Made by a program: the position numbers and the translations under genes | NCBI RefSeq assembly: GCF_011009015.1 | Contig: NZ_CP048878.1 | Coordinates: 4,928,354 to 4,992,353, forward strand | Reading direction: 5' to 3' | DNA: 64,000 nucleotides | DNA from: Spartinivicinus ruber | GTDB taxonomy: Bacteria; Pseudomonadota; Gammaproteobacteria; Pseudomonadales; Zooshikellaceae | The notes under the pieces: model-generated | Databases searched by the model: none | Told to the model about the DNA's origin: nothing | What the model saw: the letters and a program-made list of their open reading frames with translations, nothing else | Part shown: positions 39,220 to 50,774 of the stretch, piece by piece | How the letters are laid out: every line of letters begins with the position of its first letter | Numbering within the stretch: position 1 is the first letter of the stretch

Positions 39220-41967
39220 CTACTCAGTAAAATCAACCGTTTTTACTATCTGATCAACAATACGTTTTAAATCGATCAATTTCACTGGTTTAGTTAGGTA
39301 ATCATCCATACCCGCCGATAAGCAGTTTTCTCGTTCACCATTCATAGCATTGGCTGTTAATGCCACAATGGTAGTATGTCTTGAGTCAAGTTGATCTTGC
39401 TCTAAGTCGCGAATTCGGCGAGTGGCTTCGTAACCATCCATAACAGGCATGTTGCAATCCATTACGACCAAGTCAAATGACTGTTGCTGCCATTGCTGAA
39501 TACCTTCCTGACCATTGTTAGCGGCTACCACTGAGCATCCTAGCTTCTCAAGCATTTTTGCTGCCACTTTTTGATTAACAGGGTTGTCTTCTACCAATAA
39601 GACTCGAAGCAAAAACTTATACGCAGTTGATTTCAGTGTTTTTGGTACCTCAGCTTCTTCAGTATTCTGACAATCAACTTGTTTCAGCACTCCAGGGCTT
39701 GACTGCTGCCTTAAAGCACGACACAACTCTTCCAGTTTTATTGGATAAGCCAAATAGCCAGCACAATGATAAACCTGGTATTTATCGACTGTTTGTAGAC
39801 TGCCTAATGTCCCTAATACAATAACTGGGGCGCTAGCCAAAAGGGGTAATGATTGCAGATAACTGATCAGTTTTTTATTTTGCTCAACCCACAAAGCATT
39901 CAGTAAAATAAAATTTACTGTTTGGCCATATTGCTGTAATACATCTTCAACTTCTGTTGGCTGTTGTACATATAACAGTTCTGCACCCAGCGCTTCAACT
40001 AGCATTGATACCGCTTTGCCATTGATAGGGTCAGGATCAATCATCAAACCTTTAGCCATTGGGGGAGATAGCTTAATGGTCGGCAAAGGCTCATGACAGA
40101 TTGTTAAAGGCAGTGTAGCTATAAAGCAAGATCCCTTATTAACCTCGCTAGTCACTTTTACCTGCCCCCACATAATTTCAACAAGCTTTTTAGTAATTGC
40201 CAGGCCAAGGCCAGTCCCTCCTCTCCCTACTTGATCAGCCTGTTGATATTCAGCAAAAATAATCTTCAACTGCTCTTGTGGTATACCACAACCTGTGTCT
40301 TCCACTGCAAACTCAATAATGACTTCATCAAACTCACAATGGCCTGATACTGTAATTAACACATATCCCTGATCAGTAAACTTAATTGCATTGGTTACAA
40401 AATTGGTCAATATTTGCCGGATTCGCCCTACATCACCAATCAAATGCAAGGGAAGATGTTTGGCAATAACATATTGCAAATTGATATTTTTTTGCGCAGC
40501 TCTGAAAGCAGTTAAAAATACAATATCCTCAACCAAGTGACGAAGATGAAACGGAGCAAGTTGTAGCGTCAGCTTACCAGCTTCAATTTTTGAATAATCA
40601 AGAATATCACTAAGAATCGAGAGTAGTGCCTCAGAAGACTTCATCGCGTTGTCAACATAACCCCGCTGCTCTTCTGCCAACTCTGACTCTTGCAGTAAAG
40701 ACAGCATACCAACCACACCACCAAGAGGTGTTCTCACTTCATGGCTCATATTCGCTAAAAACAAGCTTTTGTACTGACTGGCCCGCTCTGCTGCTTGCCT
40801 GGCTTTGACCAAAGCTTTCTCAACCCGCTGACGCTCTTTTATTTCTTGTTGAAGTTTAAAGTTAGCGTTTTGTTGCTCTGTTACTAATATACTGGTTTTA
40901 TTCAGCAACATTTGGGTTTTTTGGTTAGCCTGCTTAAATACATCTGCAGCTTTGGCCATATCACCAATTTCATCATTTCTACTTAAATAAGGAATTTTTT
41001 CTTCTTGCTGGCCTTCAGCTAAACGCACTAATGCTTTTTTAATCGCTTCCAGTGGCTTCGCGATAGAATTTACCATCCATAATGCCAACATCACTCCCGC
41101 TAATATCCCCAACCATACAGACCACTTAACAGTTGTATTAATCCAGTTAACCGACCGACTAATCTGAGTTTGCCAATAATTCATTGCCTCAAATGTTTGT
41201 TGGTTTGCTTCTGCTGCAAGCACCATTAAATCATTCGTCATTTGTTGTAGTTTTTTTTTCAATAAACGATAACTGTTTTGTAAACTCACTAGCTTGTCGT
41301 ATTCCGCCATATAATCATTAGCAATCTGCTGCCAGGCAGGTACACTGGAACTAGCTTGCCAGTGAGCTAATTGTTCAGATATTTGACCAGAAAAAGTTTG
41401 CTGAGCAGCAACTAAATCACGCTGCCCTATCACTTGGGAATGCAACATAATTAACATTTGCTGTTGACGAATCAGATTATCCAGATTAGGGCTATGATTT
41501 ATCTGTTGCAGGCTGCTGGTTGCTGCTAGAAAAAAACGATTAAACTGATAGCTTACTCGAGTAATTGACTCACTGTACTCCAGCTGAACCAAAGACATTT
41601 GGCCGAATAACTGCTCATACTTCAGTAGCTGTTCACTGACTTTTTGCGCATTGACTTTTCTTGCACCAGATAAGTTTGCAGCTATCCGGACAATACCTGC
41701 CTGCAACGAGGCCATTAGATCAACTACCTCACGTTTATAACGTGCTTGACCTGTTGCCTGATAAAGTAAGAGAGTGTTATGAAGCGTATTGGCTTGGTGT
41801 TTAACTCCAGCCATGGTGAATGCAACTGCATTCTCATCGCTATACTCTTTAAAAAGAGACTGGATTCTATCCACACTCCAGTAACTGCTAACTGCGACGC
41901 CAATAATGATTAGTACTAAACAACTAAAGACTGCAGATATCTTCCCCTTGATTGTACTAAAAAACAT
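39220..41967 (-). CDS. Hybrid sensor histidine kinase with pseudo-receiver and receiver
   Basis: 915-residue inner-membrane kinase. Helix 1 at about 10-30, a large all-helical periplasmic sensor (31-280), helix 2 at 283-303, HAMP (304-357), a coiled coil, HisKA with NMSHEVRTPLGG (His409), and HATPase with GRGGTGLGLAITKKL. A first receiver-like domain (about 638-755) has Asn690 where the phospho-Asp should be and is likely inactive. A complete receiver (788-905) has Asp837. There is no Hpt domain, so an external phosphotransfer protein is needed. Monocistronic; ligand unknown. Layout resembles BarA/TorS-type kinases. Confidence 0.92.
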   Translation of the reverse strand: MFFSTIKGKISAVFSCLVLIIIGVAVSSYWSVDRIQSLFKEYSDENAVAFTMAGVKHQANTLHNTLLLYQATGQARYKREVVDLMASLQAGIVRIAANLSGARKVNAQKVSEQLLKYEQLFGQMSLVQLEYSESITRVSYQFNRFFLAATSSLQQINHSPNLDNLIRQQQMLIMLHSQVIGQRDLVAAQQTFSGQISEQLAHWQASSSVPAWQQIANDYMAEYDKLVSLQNSYRLLKKKLQQMTNDLMVLAAEANQQTFEAMNYWQTQISRSVNWINTTVKWSVWLGILAGVMLALWMVNSIAKPLEAIKKALVRLAEGQQEEKIPYLSRNDEIGDMAKAADVFKQANQKTQMLLNKTSILVTEQQNANFKLQQEIKERQRVEKALVKARQAAERASQYKSLFLANMSHEVRTPLGGVVGMLSLLQESELAEEQRGYVDNAMKSSEALLSILSDILDYSKIEAGKLTLQLAPFHLRHLVEDIVFLTAFRAAQKNINLQYVIAKHLPLHLIGDVGRIRQILTNFVTNAIKFTDQGYVLITVSGHCEFDEVIIEFAVEDTGCGIPQEQLKIIFAEYQQADQVGRGGTGLGLAITKKLVEIMWGQVKVTSEVNKGSCFIATLPLTICHEPLPTIKLSPPMAKGLMIDPDPINGKAVSMLVEALGAELLYVQQPTEVEDVLQQYGQTVNFILLNALWVEQNKKLISYLQSLPLLASAPVIVLGTLGSLQTVDKYQVYHCAGYLAYPIKLEELCRALRQQSSPGVLKQVDCQNTEEAEVPKTLKSTAYKFLLRVLLVEDNPVNQKVAAKMLEKLGCSVVAANNGQEGIQQWQQQSFDLVVMDCNMPVMDGYEATRRIRDLEQDQLDSRHTTIVALTANAMNGERENCLSAGMDDYLTKPVKLIDLKRIVDQIVKTVDFTE

Positions 41968-42150
41968 CTCTCATCGGCCATCCATGGAATTGATGCAATT
42001 ACTTTAAGCATAGACGATCCAGTATTACATCTTATAAATTAAGGATGCACTACTAGACGATGAAAAGCAGTAAAAAAACTAAGGAACGTACATCCTCCTA
42101 AGCAAGCCTGCTTTCAATGGCTAAAAAGATTATGTGCATTTTATGAAAAC

Positions 42151-43515
42151 CTAATGACTAATCGGCTCCCTCATCGTGACAAATTCCTCTGCTGCAGTAG
42201 GGTGAATACCAATGGTGCTATCAAATACATCTTTTGTCGCACCAGCTTTTATCGCCACCGCCAAACCTTGAATAATTTCTCCTGCATCAGCCCCTACCAT
42301 ATGACAGCCTAATACTCGCTGCGAGTCTTTATCCACAATGAGCTTCATCATCGTGCGTTCATTACGTCCTGACAGGGTATGCTTCAAGTGACGGAAACTG
42401 GTTTTATAAATTTCCAGCTCATAACCTCGTTCACTCGCCTGCTCTTCTGTTAATCCTACAGTAGCAATATTAGGCTGTGAAAATACAGCAGTAGGAATGT
42501 TCTCATAGTCAACTTTAGTCGGTTGATTTAAGTAGAGGGTTTTCGCTAGTGCCATGCCTTCAGCCAACGCAACGGGGGTTAATTCAGGCCCACCGGTCAC
42601 ATCACCCACAGCATAAATAGAAGATTCACTGGTACTAAAATAATCATCTACTTTAATGGTGCCATCGCCGTTTAATTTAACTTTAACATTGTCAAGCCCT
42701 AGTCCTTTCAGGTTAGGTTTACGGCCAGTGGCGTATAAAATAACATCAGCAGCTATTTGTTCCCCCTGATTAGTATGAGCTACCAAAGCTCCTGTAGCGA
42801 GCTTTTCAATTTTGTCTATTTCTGTCTTAAAGTGCAGATTAATATGCTTTTTAGCCACCTCATCGCGCACAAACTCGCGAACATCTTGGTCAAACCCCCG
42901 CAAAAACAAATCCCGACGGTAAATCAGGTGTGTTTCAACACCAAAACCTGCAAAAATACCAGCAAATTCCACCGCTATATAGCCACCACCAACAACTATT
43001 ATCCGCTTGGGAAGGTTTTCTAAATCGAATATTTCGTTAGAAGTAATCGCATTTTCGCTACCAGGAAACTCAGGGATGTACGGCCACCCTCCTGTTGCAA
43101 TTAAAATACGCTCAGCAGTGTATTTTTTCTTGCCCACTTTAACCGTATGATCATCAACTAAAGAGGCACGACCCTCAATCAGCTTTACCCCTGCATTCTT
43201 AAGCAAATTACGATACACACTATTAAGACGGGTAATTTCCTGTTTTTTGTTATCCCGTAAAGTAGTCCAGTCAAAGGAAACATCACTGGCTTGCCAACCA
43301 TAACCGGCCCCATCAATAATGTCTTCTCCAAAGTGAGAACCGTAAACATACAGTTTTTTAGGCACACATCCTACATTGACACAAGTGCCTCCCATATAAC
43401 GGTCTTCTGCAATCGCAACCTTGGCCCCAAAGCTCGCCGCCATACGGCTAGCCCTCACCCCACCAGAACCGGCACCGATAACAAACAAATCATAATCATA
43501 TTTTGAGCTAGTCAT
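42151..43515 (-). CDS. gor: Glutathione-disulfide reductase
   Basis: FAD/NADPH enzyme that keeps glutathione reduced in the cytoplasm. FAD-binding [14 protein letters not shown] at the N-terminus, redox disulfide [18 protein letters not shown]-binding [11 protein letters not shown] and the C-terminal [11 protein letters not shown] with the catalytic His. 454 residues. Gor rather than lipoamide dehydrogenase or mercuric reductase, by the [12 protein letters not shown] stretch and NADPH-site Arg residues ([11 protein letters not shown]). Monocistronic, divergent from rlmG. Confidence 0.97.
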   Translation of the reverse strand: MTSSKYDYDLFVIGAGSGGVRASRMAASFGAKVAIAEDRYMGGTCVNVGCVPKKLYVYGSHFGEDIIDGAGYGWQASDVSFDWTTLRDNKKQEITRLNSVYRNLLKNAGVKLIEGRASLVDDHTVKVGKKKYTAERILIATGGWPYIPEFPGSENAITSNEIFDLENLPKRIIVVGGGYIAVEFAGIFAGFGVETHLIYRRDLFLRGFDQDVREFVRDEVAKKHINLHFKTEIDKIEKLATGALVAHTNQGEQIAADVILYATGRKPNLKGLGLDNVKVKLNGDGTIKVDDYFSTSESSIYAVGDVTGGPELTPVALAEGMALAKTLYLNQPTKVDYENIPTAVFSQPNIATVGLTEEQASERGYELEIYKTSFRHLKHTLSGRNERTMMKLIVDKDSQRVLGCHMVGADAGEIIQGLAVAIKAGATKDVFDSTIGIHPTAAEEFVTMREPISH

Positions 43516-43622
43516 TTACACTCTCTATTTACCACATCCTCAATATTCAAAACAGTATATAATGTTTCCACCAACTAACAGCTTTTAACCAAGCCAGCCT
43601 ACTCTTTCTAAACATACTTTAA

Positions 43623-44777
43623 ATGCTTTGTATGAATCACTTAACAACTGCCTGGAGTAGCTTAGAACTTAATCGCTACCCAAGACAAAAAAATGAAACT
43701 CTGAGAGCCTGGGATGCAGCAGATGAGTATTTGCTAGACTATTTATACGAGCAAAGTATTCAAGGCCCCTGCTTAATTATCAACGATAGTTTTGGTGCAC
43801 TGAGTTTAAGCCTCCATCAATTAAACCCAACCGTTATTACCGACTCATACCTAAGCAAGCAAAGCATTAAAGCTAATAGCCAAACTAACCAGCTTACTTG
43901 TCCCAGTATCATGCCATTAACTGAACACCTTGATAAACCTACTGGTTATTTTCAAGCCATTATTATTAAAGTACCCAAAACCTTAGCATTGCTCGAAGCA
44001 GCTCTGCTTAAAATTAGACCACTGATTAAACCTGATACACAAATTATTGCTGCTGGCATGGTGAAATATTTACAGACAAGCATGGCTGAATGTATTCAAC
44101 AACTAATTGGCCCCACCAAGCCCTCATTAGCCAAGAAAAAAGCCCGACTTATCCACATTACTCTAAACGAAACTACATTAAAAAACCCTGTAATCAATCC
44201 TTATCCTAAAGAACTAACCATTGAGCTACCAAACAGCAAGCAAAAGCTTACTTTAATAAACTTTGCTAATGTATTCGGGCAACATAAGCTGGATATAGGT
44301 AGCCGCTTTTTTCTAGAGCACTTGCGGTGTAGTCACAACCCACAACAGGTTATTGACTTAGGTTGTGGTAACGGCTTGCTATCCATGGCCACATATCAAG
44401 ACCACCCAGATGCGCAATTTACCCTGGTTGATGAGTCCTTTTCTGCAGTTGCTTCAGCCAAAGCGGGCTGGATAAAAAACCAGTTTCCAGACAACCAGGC
44501 TAGCTTTATTGTTAACGATTGTTTAACTGGCTTTGACAACAATAGTGCTGATTATATTGTCTGTAACCCACCTTTTCATCAACAGCATACAGTTGGCGAT
44601 CATATTGCCTGGCGAATGTTTAGCCAAGCCAAACAAGTGCTACAAAAGGAGGGGGAGTTAAGAGTTATTGGTAATCGGCACTTAAATTATCATGTTAAGT
44701 TGAAACGACTATTTGGCAACGTACAAACTTTAGCCAGCAATACTAAGTTTGTTATCTTAAAATCTACAAAAAGATAA
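43623..44777 (+). CDS. rlmG: 23S rRNA (guanine-1835-N2)-methyltransferase
   Basis: SAM-dependent RNA methyltransferase of the RsmC/RlmG family. The degenerate N-terminal half opens SSLELNRYPRQKNETLRAWDAADEYLL-like, very close to E. coli RlmG; the catalytic half has VIDLGCGNGLLS (SAM) and the amino-methylating motif VCNPPFHQQH. 384 residues. An alternative ATG at 43632 is possible; no strong ribosome site for either. Monocistronic. Confidence 0.95.
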   Translation: MLCMNHLTTAWSSLELNRYPRQKNETLRAWDAADEYLLDYLYEQSIQGPCLIINDSFGALSLSLHQLNPTVITDSYLSKQSIKANSQTNQLTCPSIMPLTEHLDKPTGYFQAIIIKVPKTLALLEAALLKIRPLIKPDTQIIAAGMVKYLQTSMAECIQQLIGPTKPSLAKKKARLIHITLNETTLKNPVINPYPKELTIELPNSKQKLTLINFANVFGQHKLDIGSRFFLEHLRCSHNPQQVIDLGCGNGLLSMATYQDHPDAQFTLVDESFSAVASAKAGWIKNQFPDNQASFIVNDCLTGFDNNSADYIVCNPPFHQQHTVGDHIAWRMFSQAKQVLQKEGELRVIGNRHLNYHVKLKRLFGNVQTLASNTKFVILKSTKR

Positions 44778-44972
44778 CTTGTTTACTGAGAGTGTTTACC
44801 CACATTTAAACTTACCCACAGTTTCTGTGGATAACCCTGTTAACGACTAGCTGTTTCAGTAAAAAAGGGGCTTTAAATTCAGAGACTTTAACAAATCGGT
44901 CACAATATATTCATGACTATTTTAAGCATATTGCTACATATGAATTAAAAAAATTAGTCATTTTGCAATAAA

Positions 44973-45007
44973 TAAAAGCCCCTATTGACATCAATCAATT
45001 AAGGGCT
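44973..45007 (-). terminator. Terminator of the hut operon
   Basis: On the minus strand AGCCC, a TTGA/TCAA inner stem and GGGGCT pair, followed by TTTTATTTATTG. It lies 16 bp after the hutH stop. Confidence 0.65.
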
Positions 45008-45022
45008 GCTTCATTTAATCAA

Positions 45023-46561
45023 TCAAGTGTAACTCGGTAATATAGTAGGTGATACAAACCCTCGATATTGGCCTGACTTGATCTGCTGTTTGGCTAACTC
45101 AATATCCGGCGCAAAGTAACGGTCCTTATCGTAAAAACTGACTTCAGCCCTGAGTAATTGATGAGCCTCTTTCAGTTTAGGAGAGGTCGTTAGTGGCGCA
45201 CGAAAGTCTATACCCTGGCAAGCCGCCAACCATTCTACCGCTAAAATACCAGCCGTATTATCAGCCATGTCAATCAGTCGTCTTCCCGCAAAAGTCGCCA
45301 TTGATACATGGTCTTCCTGGTTAGCAGAAGTCGGTAAACTATCGACAGAAGCAGGATGTGCCAGGGATTTATTTTCGCTCGCCAGTGCCGCAGCAGTCAC
45401 CTGAGCAATCATAAAACCAGAATTAACCCCACCATTATCCACCAAGAATGGGGGTAACTTACTTAAACTGCTGTCTATTAATAACGCCATTCGCCGTTCA
45501 GAGAGGGAGCCAATTTCAGCAATTGCCAAGGCTAAGTTATCTGCAGCCATGGCGACAGGTTCTGCATGGAAATTTCCCCCGGAAATAATGTCATCAGCAT
45601 CACTGAACACCAGTGGGTTATCCGACACTGCATTGGCTTCAGTTAACAATACTTTTGAAGCATCGCGAATCTGTTGTAAACAAGCCCCCATCACCTGAGG
45701 CTGACAACGTAAGGAGTATGGGTCTTGGACCTTTTCACAATTCTGGTGGGATTTTTCAATGTCACTATGCTCCAACAAATCCCGATAAGATGCAGCAGCA
45801 TCAATTTGAGCTTGATGGCCACGGGCCAGATGAATCCGTTCGTCAAATGGACGACGACTCCCTAAAGCAGCCTCTACTGACATGGCACCTGCCACCACCG
45901 CCATGGAAAATAAGTCTTCTGCCGCAAATAACCCCGTTAAGGCGAAAGCAGTGGATGCCTGAGTACCATTAAGTAATGCTAGCCCCTCTTTAGGTGCCAA
46001 GGTAATGGGTGAAAGCCCAGCAATTTTCAGCCCTTCAGCACCGGAGAGACGCTCACCTTGATAGCGTACCTCACCTTCACCCAATAACACGGTGCTCATA
46101 TGAGCTAGTGGCGCTAAATCCCCGGATGCACCTACTGACCCTTTAGCAGGAATTAGGGGATAAACTTGTTTATTTAATAAAGCAATCAGCGCATCAATGA
46201 CTTTCAGACGAATCCCAGAAAACCCTCTGGCCAGACTATTAATTTTTAGCACCATCATCAGCCGGACTACGTTATCATCCATAAAATTCCCTGTACCAGC
46301 GGCATGGGATAACACCAAACTGCGCTGCAACGTTTCCAGCTCATCTTTTTTAATGTGTGTGTTAGCTAGCAAGCCAAAGCCAGTATTTACCCCATAAACC
46401 ACCCGGTCTTCTGCCACAATTTTATTAACCGTAGCGTTACTTTTTTCTATAGCTGGCAAAGCCTCTTCAGCAAGCTGAATATTAACCGGCGCTTGAAGTA
46501 CAAAACGTAATGTATTTAACGTGAGCTTTCCTGGTTTTAATAATAATTTATCCACAACCAT
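45023..46561 (-). CDS. hutH: Histidine ammonia-lyase
   Basis: Deaminates histidine to urocanate, the first step of the Hut pathway. The MIO cofactor forms from Ala-Ser-Gly in [16 protein letters not shown]. Other family patterns are YGVNTGFG and the [14 protein letters not shown]-type [13 protein letters not shown]. Start: ATG at 46561 or GTG at 46555; the GGAGG ribosome site is two bases from the ATG and eight from the GTG, so the GTG may be preferred. About 512 residues. Last gene of hutIGUH, 14 bp after hutU. Confidence 0.97.
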   Translation of the reverse strand: MVVDKLLLKPGKLTLNTLRFVLQAPVNIQLAEEALPAIEKSNATVNKIVAEDRVVYGVNTGFGLLANTHIKKDELETLQRSLVLSHAAGTGNFMDDNVVRLMMVLKINSLARGFSGIRLKVIDALIALLNKQVYPLIPAKGSVGASGDLAPLAHMSTVLLGEGEVRYQGERLSGAEGLKIAGLSPITLAPKEGLALLNGTQASTAFALTGLFAAEDLFSMAVVAGAMSVEAALGSRRPFDERIHLARGHQAQIDAAASYRDLLEHSDIEKSHQNCEKVQDPYSLRCQPQVMGACLQQIRDASKVLLTEANAVSDNPLVFSDADDIISGGNFHAEPVAMAADNLALAIAEIGSLSERRMALLIDSSLSKLPPFLVDNGGVNSGFMIAQVTAAALASENKSLAHPASVDSLPTSANQEDHVSMATFAGRRLIDMADNTAGILAVEWLAACQGIDFRAPLTTSPKLKEAHQLLRAEVSFYDKDRYFAPDIELAKQQIKSGQYRGFVSPTILPSYT

Positions 46562-46575
46562 AACCTCCAAGCTGT

Positions 46576-48267
46576 TTATTCAGCATGCTTGCTTTTAACG
46601 GTTTCTTCTAACATAGGCAAATCAAGGCCATTCTCTTTAGCACAATCAATAGCAATTTGATAACCTGCATCAGCATGGCGCATCACGCCTGTACCAGGAT
46701 CATTCCACAGTACTCGACCGAGTCGTGCTTTCGCTTCTTTGCTGCCATCAGCTACAATGACCACACCTGCATGTTGGCTAAAGCCCATCCCAACACCACC
46801 ACCATGATGGAAACTGACCCAGGTGGCACCGCCGGCGGTATTTAATAAAGCATTGAGTAAAGGCCAATCTGATACTGCATCAGACCCATCCAACATCCCT
46901 TCTGTTTCACGGTTAGGGCTTGCGACAGAGCCAGAATCCAAATGATCTCGGCCAATTACTACAGGGGCTTTTAATTCACCATTGGCCACCATCTCGTTAA
47001 ATGCTTGTGCCAACCTTGCCCGATCCTTTAAACCCACCCAACAAATACGAGCAGGTAAGCCTTGAAACTGAATTTTCTCCCGAGCCATATCCAACCAGTT
47101 ATGCAGGTGTGGATTATCTGGAATTAATTCTTTTACTTTTGCATCGGTTTTATAAATATCTTCCGGGTCACCGGATAATGCCGCCCAACGAAATGGTCCA
47201 ATTCCTTCACAAAATAATGGCCTAATATAAGCGGGTACAAAGCCAGGGAAATCAAATGCATTTTCCACCCCCTCTTCATACGCCATTTGTCGGATATTAT
47301 TACCATAATCCAACGTCGCAGCACCTTTTCCCTGCAATGCCAGCATTGCTTTAACATGAATTGCCATTGACGCTTTAGCCGCGCTTACCACTGCCTGCGG
47401 ATCTTTGTGTCGCATTTCAGCTGCATATTCCAGTGACCAACTTTTGGGTAAATAACCATTGAGCGGGTCATGTGCACTAGTCTGGTCCGTAACAACATCA
47501 GGGGTAACACCACGAGCAACTAATTCTGGGAAAATATCTGCAGCATTACCTAATAACCCAACAGATATAGCTTTCCCTTGCTTCGTGGCGTCATTAATCA
47601 TTTGCAAGGCTTCGTCAAGATTATTGACTTTATAATCGAGATAACGGGTTTCTAAACGCTTATCTATTCTACTCTCGTCACACTCTACTGCTAACATCGA
47701 AGCCCCTGCCATGGTAGCAGCTAATGGCTGCGCTCCCCCCATACCACCTAAACCGGCAGTTAAAATCCATTTACCAGTTAAATCGCTACTAAAATGTTTA
47801 TTGCCTACGGCTACAAAAGTTTCATAGGTTCCCTGAACAATTCCCTGGGAGCCAATATATACCCAAGAACCTGCAGTCATTTGGCCATACATCATTAGTC
47901 CTTGTTTATCCAGCTCATTAAAATGCTCCCAATTAGCCCAGTGAGGTACTAAATTAGAGTTAGCAATTAATACCCTCGGCGCATCAGGATGGGTTTTAAA
48001 AACCCCTACAGGCTTACCGGATTGAATTAATAAGGACTCATCATTTTCTAAACGGGTCAGTACTTCAACGATTTTGTCATAACACTCCCAGTTACGAGCA
48101 GCTCGGCCGATACCACCATAAACCACCAACTCTTCAGGTTTTTCTGCCACTTCTGGATCAAGGTTATTCATTAACATCCGTAACGCCGCTTCAGTTAACC
48201 AACTTTTGGCTGTTAGTTTTGTGCCAGTAGCCGCTTTAATTTTTCTAGTTTTGTCTACTCTAGTCAT
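46576..48267 (-). CDS. hutU: Urocanate hydratase
   Basis: NAD-dependent hydration of urocanate to imidazolonepropionate, second Hut step. Full length (563 residues). NAD-binding [37 protein letters not shown] with the active-site region, and the catalytic area [12 protein letters not shown] are visible. It lies between hutG and hutH; an 82-bp gap upstream to hutG holds a dispersed repeat, which is unusual inside an operon. Confidence 0.98.
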   Translation of the reverse strand: MTRVDKTRKIKAATGTKLTAKSWLTEAALRMLMNNLDPEVAEKPEELVVYGGIGRAARNWECYDKIVEVLTRLENDESLLIQSGKPVGVFKTHPDAPRVLIANSNLVPHWANWEHFNELDKQGLMMYGQMTAGSWVYIGSQGIVQGTYETFVAVGNKHFSSDLTGKWILTAGLGGMGGAQPLAATMAGASMLAVECDESRIDKRLETRYLDYKVNNLDEALQMINDATKQGKAISVGLLGNAADIFPELVARGVTPDVVTDQTSAHDPLNGYLPKSWSLEYAAEMRHKDPQAVVSAAKASMAIHVKAMLALQGKGAATLDYGNNIRQMAYEEGVENAFDFPGFVPAYIRPLFCEGIGPFRWAALSGDPEDIYKTDAKVKELIPDNPHLHNWLDMAREKIQFQGLPARICWVGLKDRARLAQAFNEMVANGELKAPVVIGRDHLDSGSVASPNRETEGMLDGSDAVSDWPLLNALLNTAGGATWVSFHHGGGVGMGFSQHAGVVIVADGSKEAKARLGRVLWNDPGTGVMRHADAGYQIAIDCAKENGLDLPMLEETVKSKHAE

Positions 48268-48282
48268 CGCTTATCTCCTATT

Positions 48283-48343
48283 ACCCTTCACGAATGATTT
48301 TTATACTTTGTTGTCGTCGACCTTGACCACCATGGAAGGTGGA
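48283..48343. repeat. Dispersed intergenic repeat, family 1, copy B (inside the hut operon)
   Basis: Starts ACCCTTCACGAAT and runs about 60 bp. It contains TTTGTTGTC and an inverted repeat CCACC-ATGGAA-GGTGG near 48327-48342. It aligns with copy C at 60946 over most of its length with one gap, and with copy A over about 30 bp. Placed between hutG and hutU. Confidence 0.6.
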
Positions 48344-48349
48344 TATTGT

Positions 48350-49309
48350 TTATCGTGTTATTAAGTCGGTTAATCGTGCCACTAGTCTTGCAGTCTGTTG
48401 GTCACGATCAAATTCCGGATTAAATTCAGCAATATCTGCTAGTTTAAGTTTGGGAAAACCATTAGCCCCAATGGCGGGTTTAATTTTGTTTTGAATTAAA
48501 TGTTCTATCAGTGATAATTCCACACCACATACAGCTGGAGCACTCACTCCAGGTGCAACAGCTGAAGGAAAAACATCTAAACAAACAGTGAGATACAACC
48601 AGTCACATTGCTGAATAAACTGATCAAGCTGGGCTTCAATAGCCGGCAGTTGTTGCCAGTTCGTGTCTCGATCCAATCGATAACTCACTTCCAACTGTTG
48701 TGCTCGATTAAATAAAGCAAGTGTATTGCTGGCCTCGCTGATACCTAAACAGCAATATTTAAATGGCGTTTGTTGAGCCTGACAGTATTCAGCAATTTGT
48801 CGAAAAGGGGTTCCAGAACTAGGTTTAGCATCCTGGCGCAAGTCAAAGTGCGCATCAAAATTAATAATGCCAATCACTGGTTGCTGATGGCAGCCTTCAG
48901 CATATTTAGCTAGCCCCTGATAACTACCCCACGCCACTTCATGGCCACCACCAATGACTAGCGGAAAATGCCTTGCCGCCAATAACATTTCCACATGACA
49001 AGCTAAAGTTAATTGAGCAAACTCCAACTGATCACCAGGGCAAATCACATCCCCTGCATCATAAAGTGGTCGGGATAATCGATTAGGCAGATTAGCCAAC
49101 GTTCGTCTTGCAGCAACTGGCCCTTGGCAAGCACCTGGCCTACCTTGATTACGTATCACCCCAGCATCACTGGCAAAGCCAACTATTGTCACTCCAGGCG
49201 TAACACCAGGCTTAAATGGCTTTATCCACTGATGCCAACGCAGCCCTGCGTCTCCTTCAAACTCATCTACCCGTCCTTGCCAGAGAGACATATTGGCTGG
49301 TTTATACAT
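48350..49309 (-). CDS. hutG: Formimidoylglutamase
   Basis: Hydrolyses N-formimidoyl-glutamate to glutamate and formamide. It belongs to the arginase/agmatinase fold: manganese ligands in GGGHEVAWG and NFDAHFDLR, plus [17 protein letters not shown] chose ATG at 49309 ([17 protein letters not shown], 319 residues) because GGTGG lies five bases upstream inside the hutI end. It overlaps the hutI stop by 8 bp, so translation is coupled. The five-step alternative (HutF plus deformylase) is not needed. Confidence 0.95.
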   Translation of the reverse strand: MYKPANMSLWQGRVDEFEGDAGLRWHQWIKPFKPGVTPGVTIVGFASDAGVIRNQGRPGACQGPVAARRTLANLPNRLSRPLYDAGDVICPGDQLEFAQLTLACHVEMLLAARHFPLVIGGGHEVAWGSYQGLAKYAEGCHQQPVIGIINFDAHFDLRQDAKPSSGTPFRQIAEYCQAQQTPFKYCCLGISEASNTLALFNRAQQLEVSYRLDRDTNWQQLPAIEAQLDQFIQQCDWLYLTVCLDVFPSAVAPGVSAPAVCGVELSLIEHLIQNKIKPAIGANGFPKLKLADIAEFNPEFDRDQQTARLVARLTDLITR

Positions 49310-50555
49310 GGATACCACCTTCTGTGATATGACCATTAATCACTCGCTGAACAACAACTGATGAGCCAAATTGATAGGCTAATTCTGCCGGGTGTTGAAT
49401 ATCCCACAGCACCATGTCGGCAGCCATCCCTTCCTTAATAATGCCCCTCATCTCTGCCATGTTTAATGCTTTAGCTGCTTGAGAAGTTACTGCAGCAATA
49501 GTTTCAGCCGGGGTCATGCGAAATAAAGTACAGCCCATATTCATCATCAGTCGTATGGAAGCCAGCGGCGAAGTACCTGGGTTAAAGTCTGTGGCTAACG
49601 CCATTGGCACTTGGTATTTTCTAAGTAAATCAATGGGAGGTAATTGCTGCTCCCTTAAAAAATAAAATGCGCCTGGCAATAACACTGCAACTGTATTGCT
49701 TTCAGCTAGTGCTTTCACACCTGCCTCATCTAGATATTCCAAGTGATCAGCAGACCAACCTTGGTATTTAGCCGTTAGTGCCGCACCGGATAAGTTCGAT
49801 AGTTGCTCCACATGGGCTTTTATCCCTAATCCGTAAGCTTGCGCTGCTAGCATTACTCGTTCAGATTGCTCAGGGCTAAAGCCAATGCCTTCACAAAAAA
49901 CATCCACTGCATCAGCTAATTGCTGTTCTGCTGCTTGAGGGATAATTTCATTGCAGACTAAATCGATATATTGATCGGCTTTACCTTTAAACTCAGGAGG
50001 TACCGCATGGGCAGCTAATAAAGTTGTAGAAATGTTGATTGGACGGTGATTAACTAATTGTTTGGCAACCCGCAATATTTTTAATTCATCGCCCAGGGTT
50101 AAACCATAACCACTTTTAATTTCAACCGTGGTAACTCCTTCAGCAATTAATGCATCCAACCGTGGCAAGGCTAGTTTAAGTAATTCTTCTTCAGAAGCAG
50201 ATCGAGTAGCATTTACTGTGGCTAGAATACCGCCACCTTGTTTGGCAATGACTTCATAAGGCACACCTTCTAAACGTTGCTCAAATTCATTAGCACGACT
50301 CCCAGCGAATACCAGGTGCGTGTGGCAATCGATCAACCCTGGGCTTAACCAACGATCTTGCCCATCAATAATTTGCTTAGCTTCTGGTAATACAGACTCT
50401 AAGGGTTGATCCAAAATAGCGGTTACCTTGCTATCTTTAACCACTACGGATTGGTTATGGGCTGTAACTAAACCTTGACCAGTTAGCTCACCCGTAATCA
50501 GGTTAACATTAGTCCAGATAATGTCTGCTATCGCATTAGAATGTGCTTGTTCCAT
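49302..50555 (-). CDS. hutI: Imidazolonepropionase
   Basis: Opens the imidazolone ring to formimidoylglutamate, third Hut step. Amidohydrolase fold: [16 protein letters not shown] (metal His pair), [14 protein letters not shown], and DFNPGTSP near the C-terminus. 417 residues. First gene of the operon, right after the HutC operator region, with AGGA upstream of the ATG at 50555. Confidence 0.97.
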   Translation of the reverse strand: MEQAHSNAIADIIWTNVNLITGELTGQGLVTAHNQSVVVKDSKVTAILDQPLESVLPEAKQIIDGQDRWLSPGLIDCHTHLVFAGSRANEFEQRLEGVPYEVIAKQGGGILATVNATRSASEEELLKLALPRLDALIAEGVTTVEIKSGYGLTLGDELKILRVAKQLVNHRPINISTTLLAAHAVPPEFKGKADQYIDLVCNEIIPQAAEQQLADAVDVFCEGIGFSPEQSERVMLAAQAYGLGIKAHVEQLSNLSGAALTAKYQGWSADHLEYLDEAGVKALAESNTVAVLLPGAFYFLREQQLPPIDLLRKYQVPMALATDFNPGTSPLASIRLMMNMGCTLFRMTPAETIAAVTSQAAKALNMAEMRGIIKEGMAADMVLWDIQHPAELAYQFGSSVVVQRVINGHITEGGIHV

Positions 50556-50575
50556 TCAGGCTTGGTCCTAATTGA

Positions 50576-50606
50576 TTTTTGCTATTATTTAAAATTTTAT
50601 TTTGTA
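50576..50606 (-). promoter_or_regulatory. Predicted hut operon promoter
   Basis: On the minus strand TTGTAT, inside the proximal operator, is followed after 17-18 bp by AATAAT, 20-30 bp before hutI. Overlap of the -35 with the operator is what repression by HutC would need. Moderate certainty. Confidence 0.5.
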
Positions 50607-50615
50607 TATACAAAT
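50600..50615. promoter_or_regulatory. HutC operator, proximal
   Basis: Perfect palindrome TTTGTATATACAAA at 50601-50614. TGTATATACA-type palindromes are the known target class of HutC/GntR regulators. It overlaps the predicted hut -35. Confidence 0.8.
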
Positions 50616-50683
50616 AAACTAAAAGCAACTCTTCCCCGTCTTCCTTTTCCTTAGCTGATGCCTATAGGTATTCTGCAAACAAG

Positions 50684-50699
50684 ATTTGTATATACAAAT
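50684..50699. promoter_or_regulatory. HutC operator, distal
   Basis: Perfect 16-bp palindrome ATTTGTATATACAAAT, the same core as the proximal site. Centre-to-centre distance is 84 bp, eight helical turns at 10.5 bp per turn, so both lie on one face of the DNA. Confidence 0.8.
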
Positions 50700-50774
50700 A
50701 TAGATCGAGTTCAAGTTGCTCGTCAATGACTAATTTTTGACTTATTTCATAAGAATAGGAAGTCTGGCTGAATA

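Noticed and set aside
44826-44834. Perfect DnaA-box 9-mer (another at 51532-51540)
   Set aside because: About one match to a 9-mer per 130 kb is expected on both strands; two single boxes without clustering, AT-rich unwinding element or dnaA nearby are not an origin.
44985-44998. FNR-like box TTGAC-N4-ATCAA (9 of 10 positions)
   Set aside because: It lies in the stem of the hut terminator between convergent gene ends, with no promoter to control.
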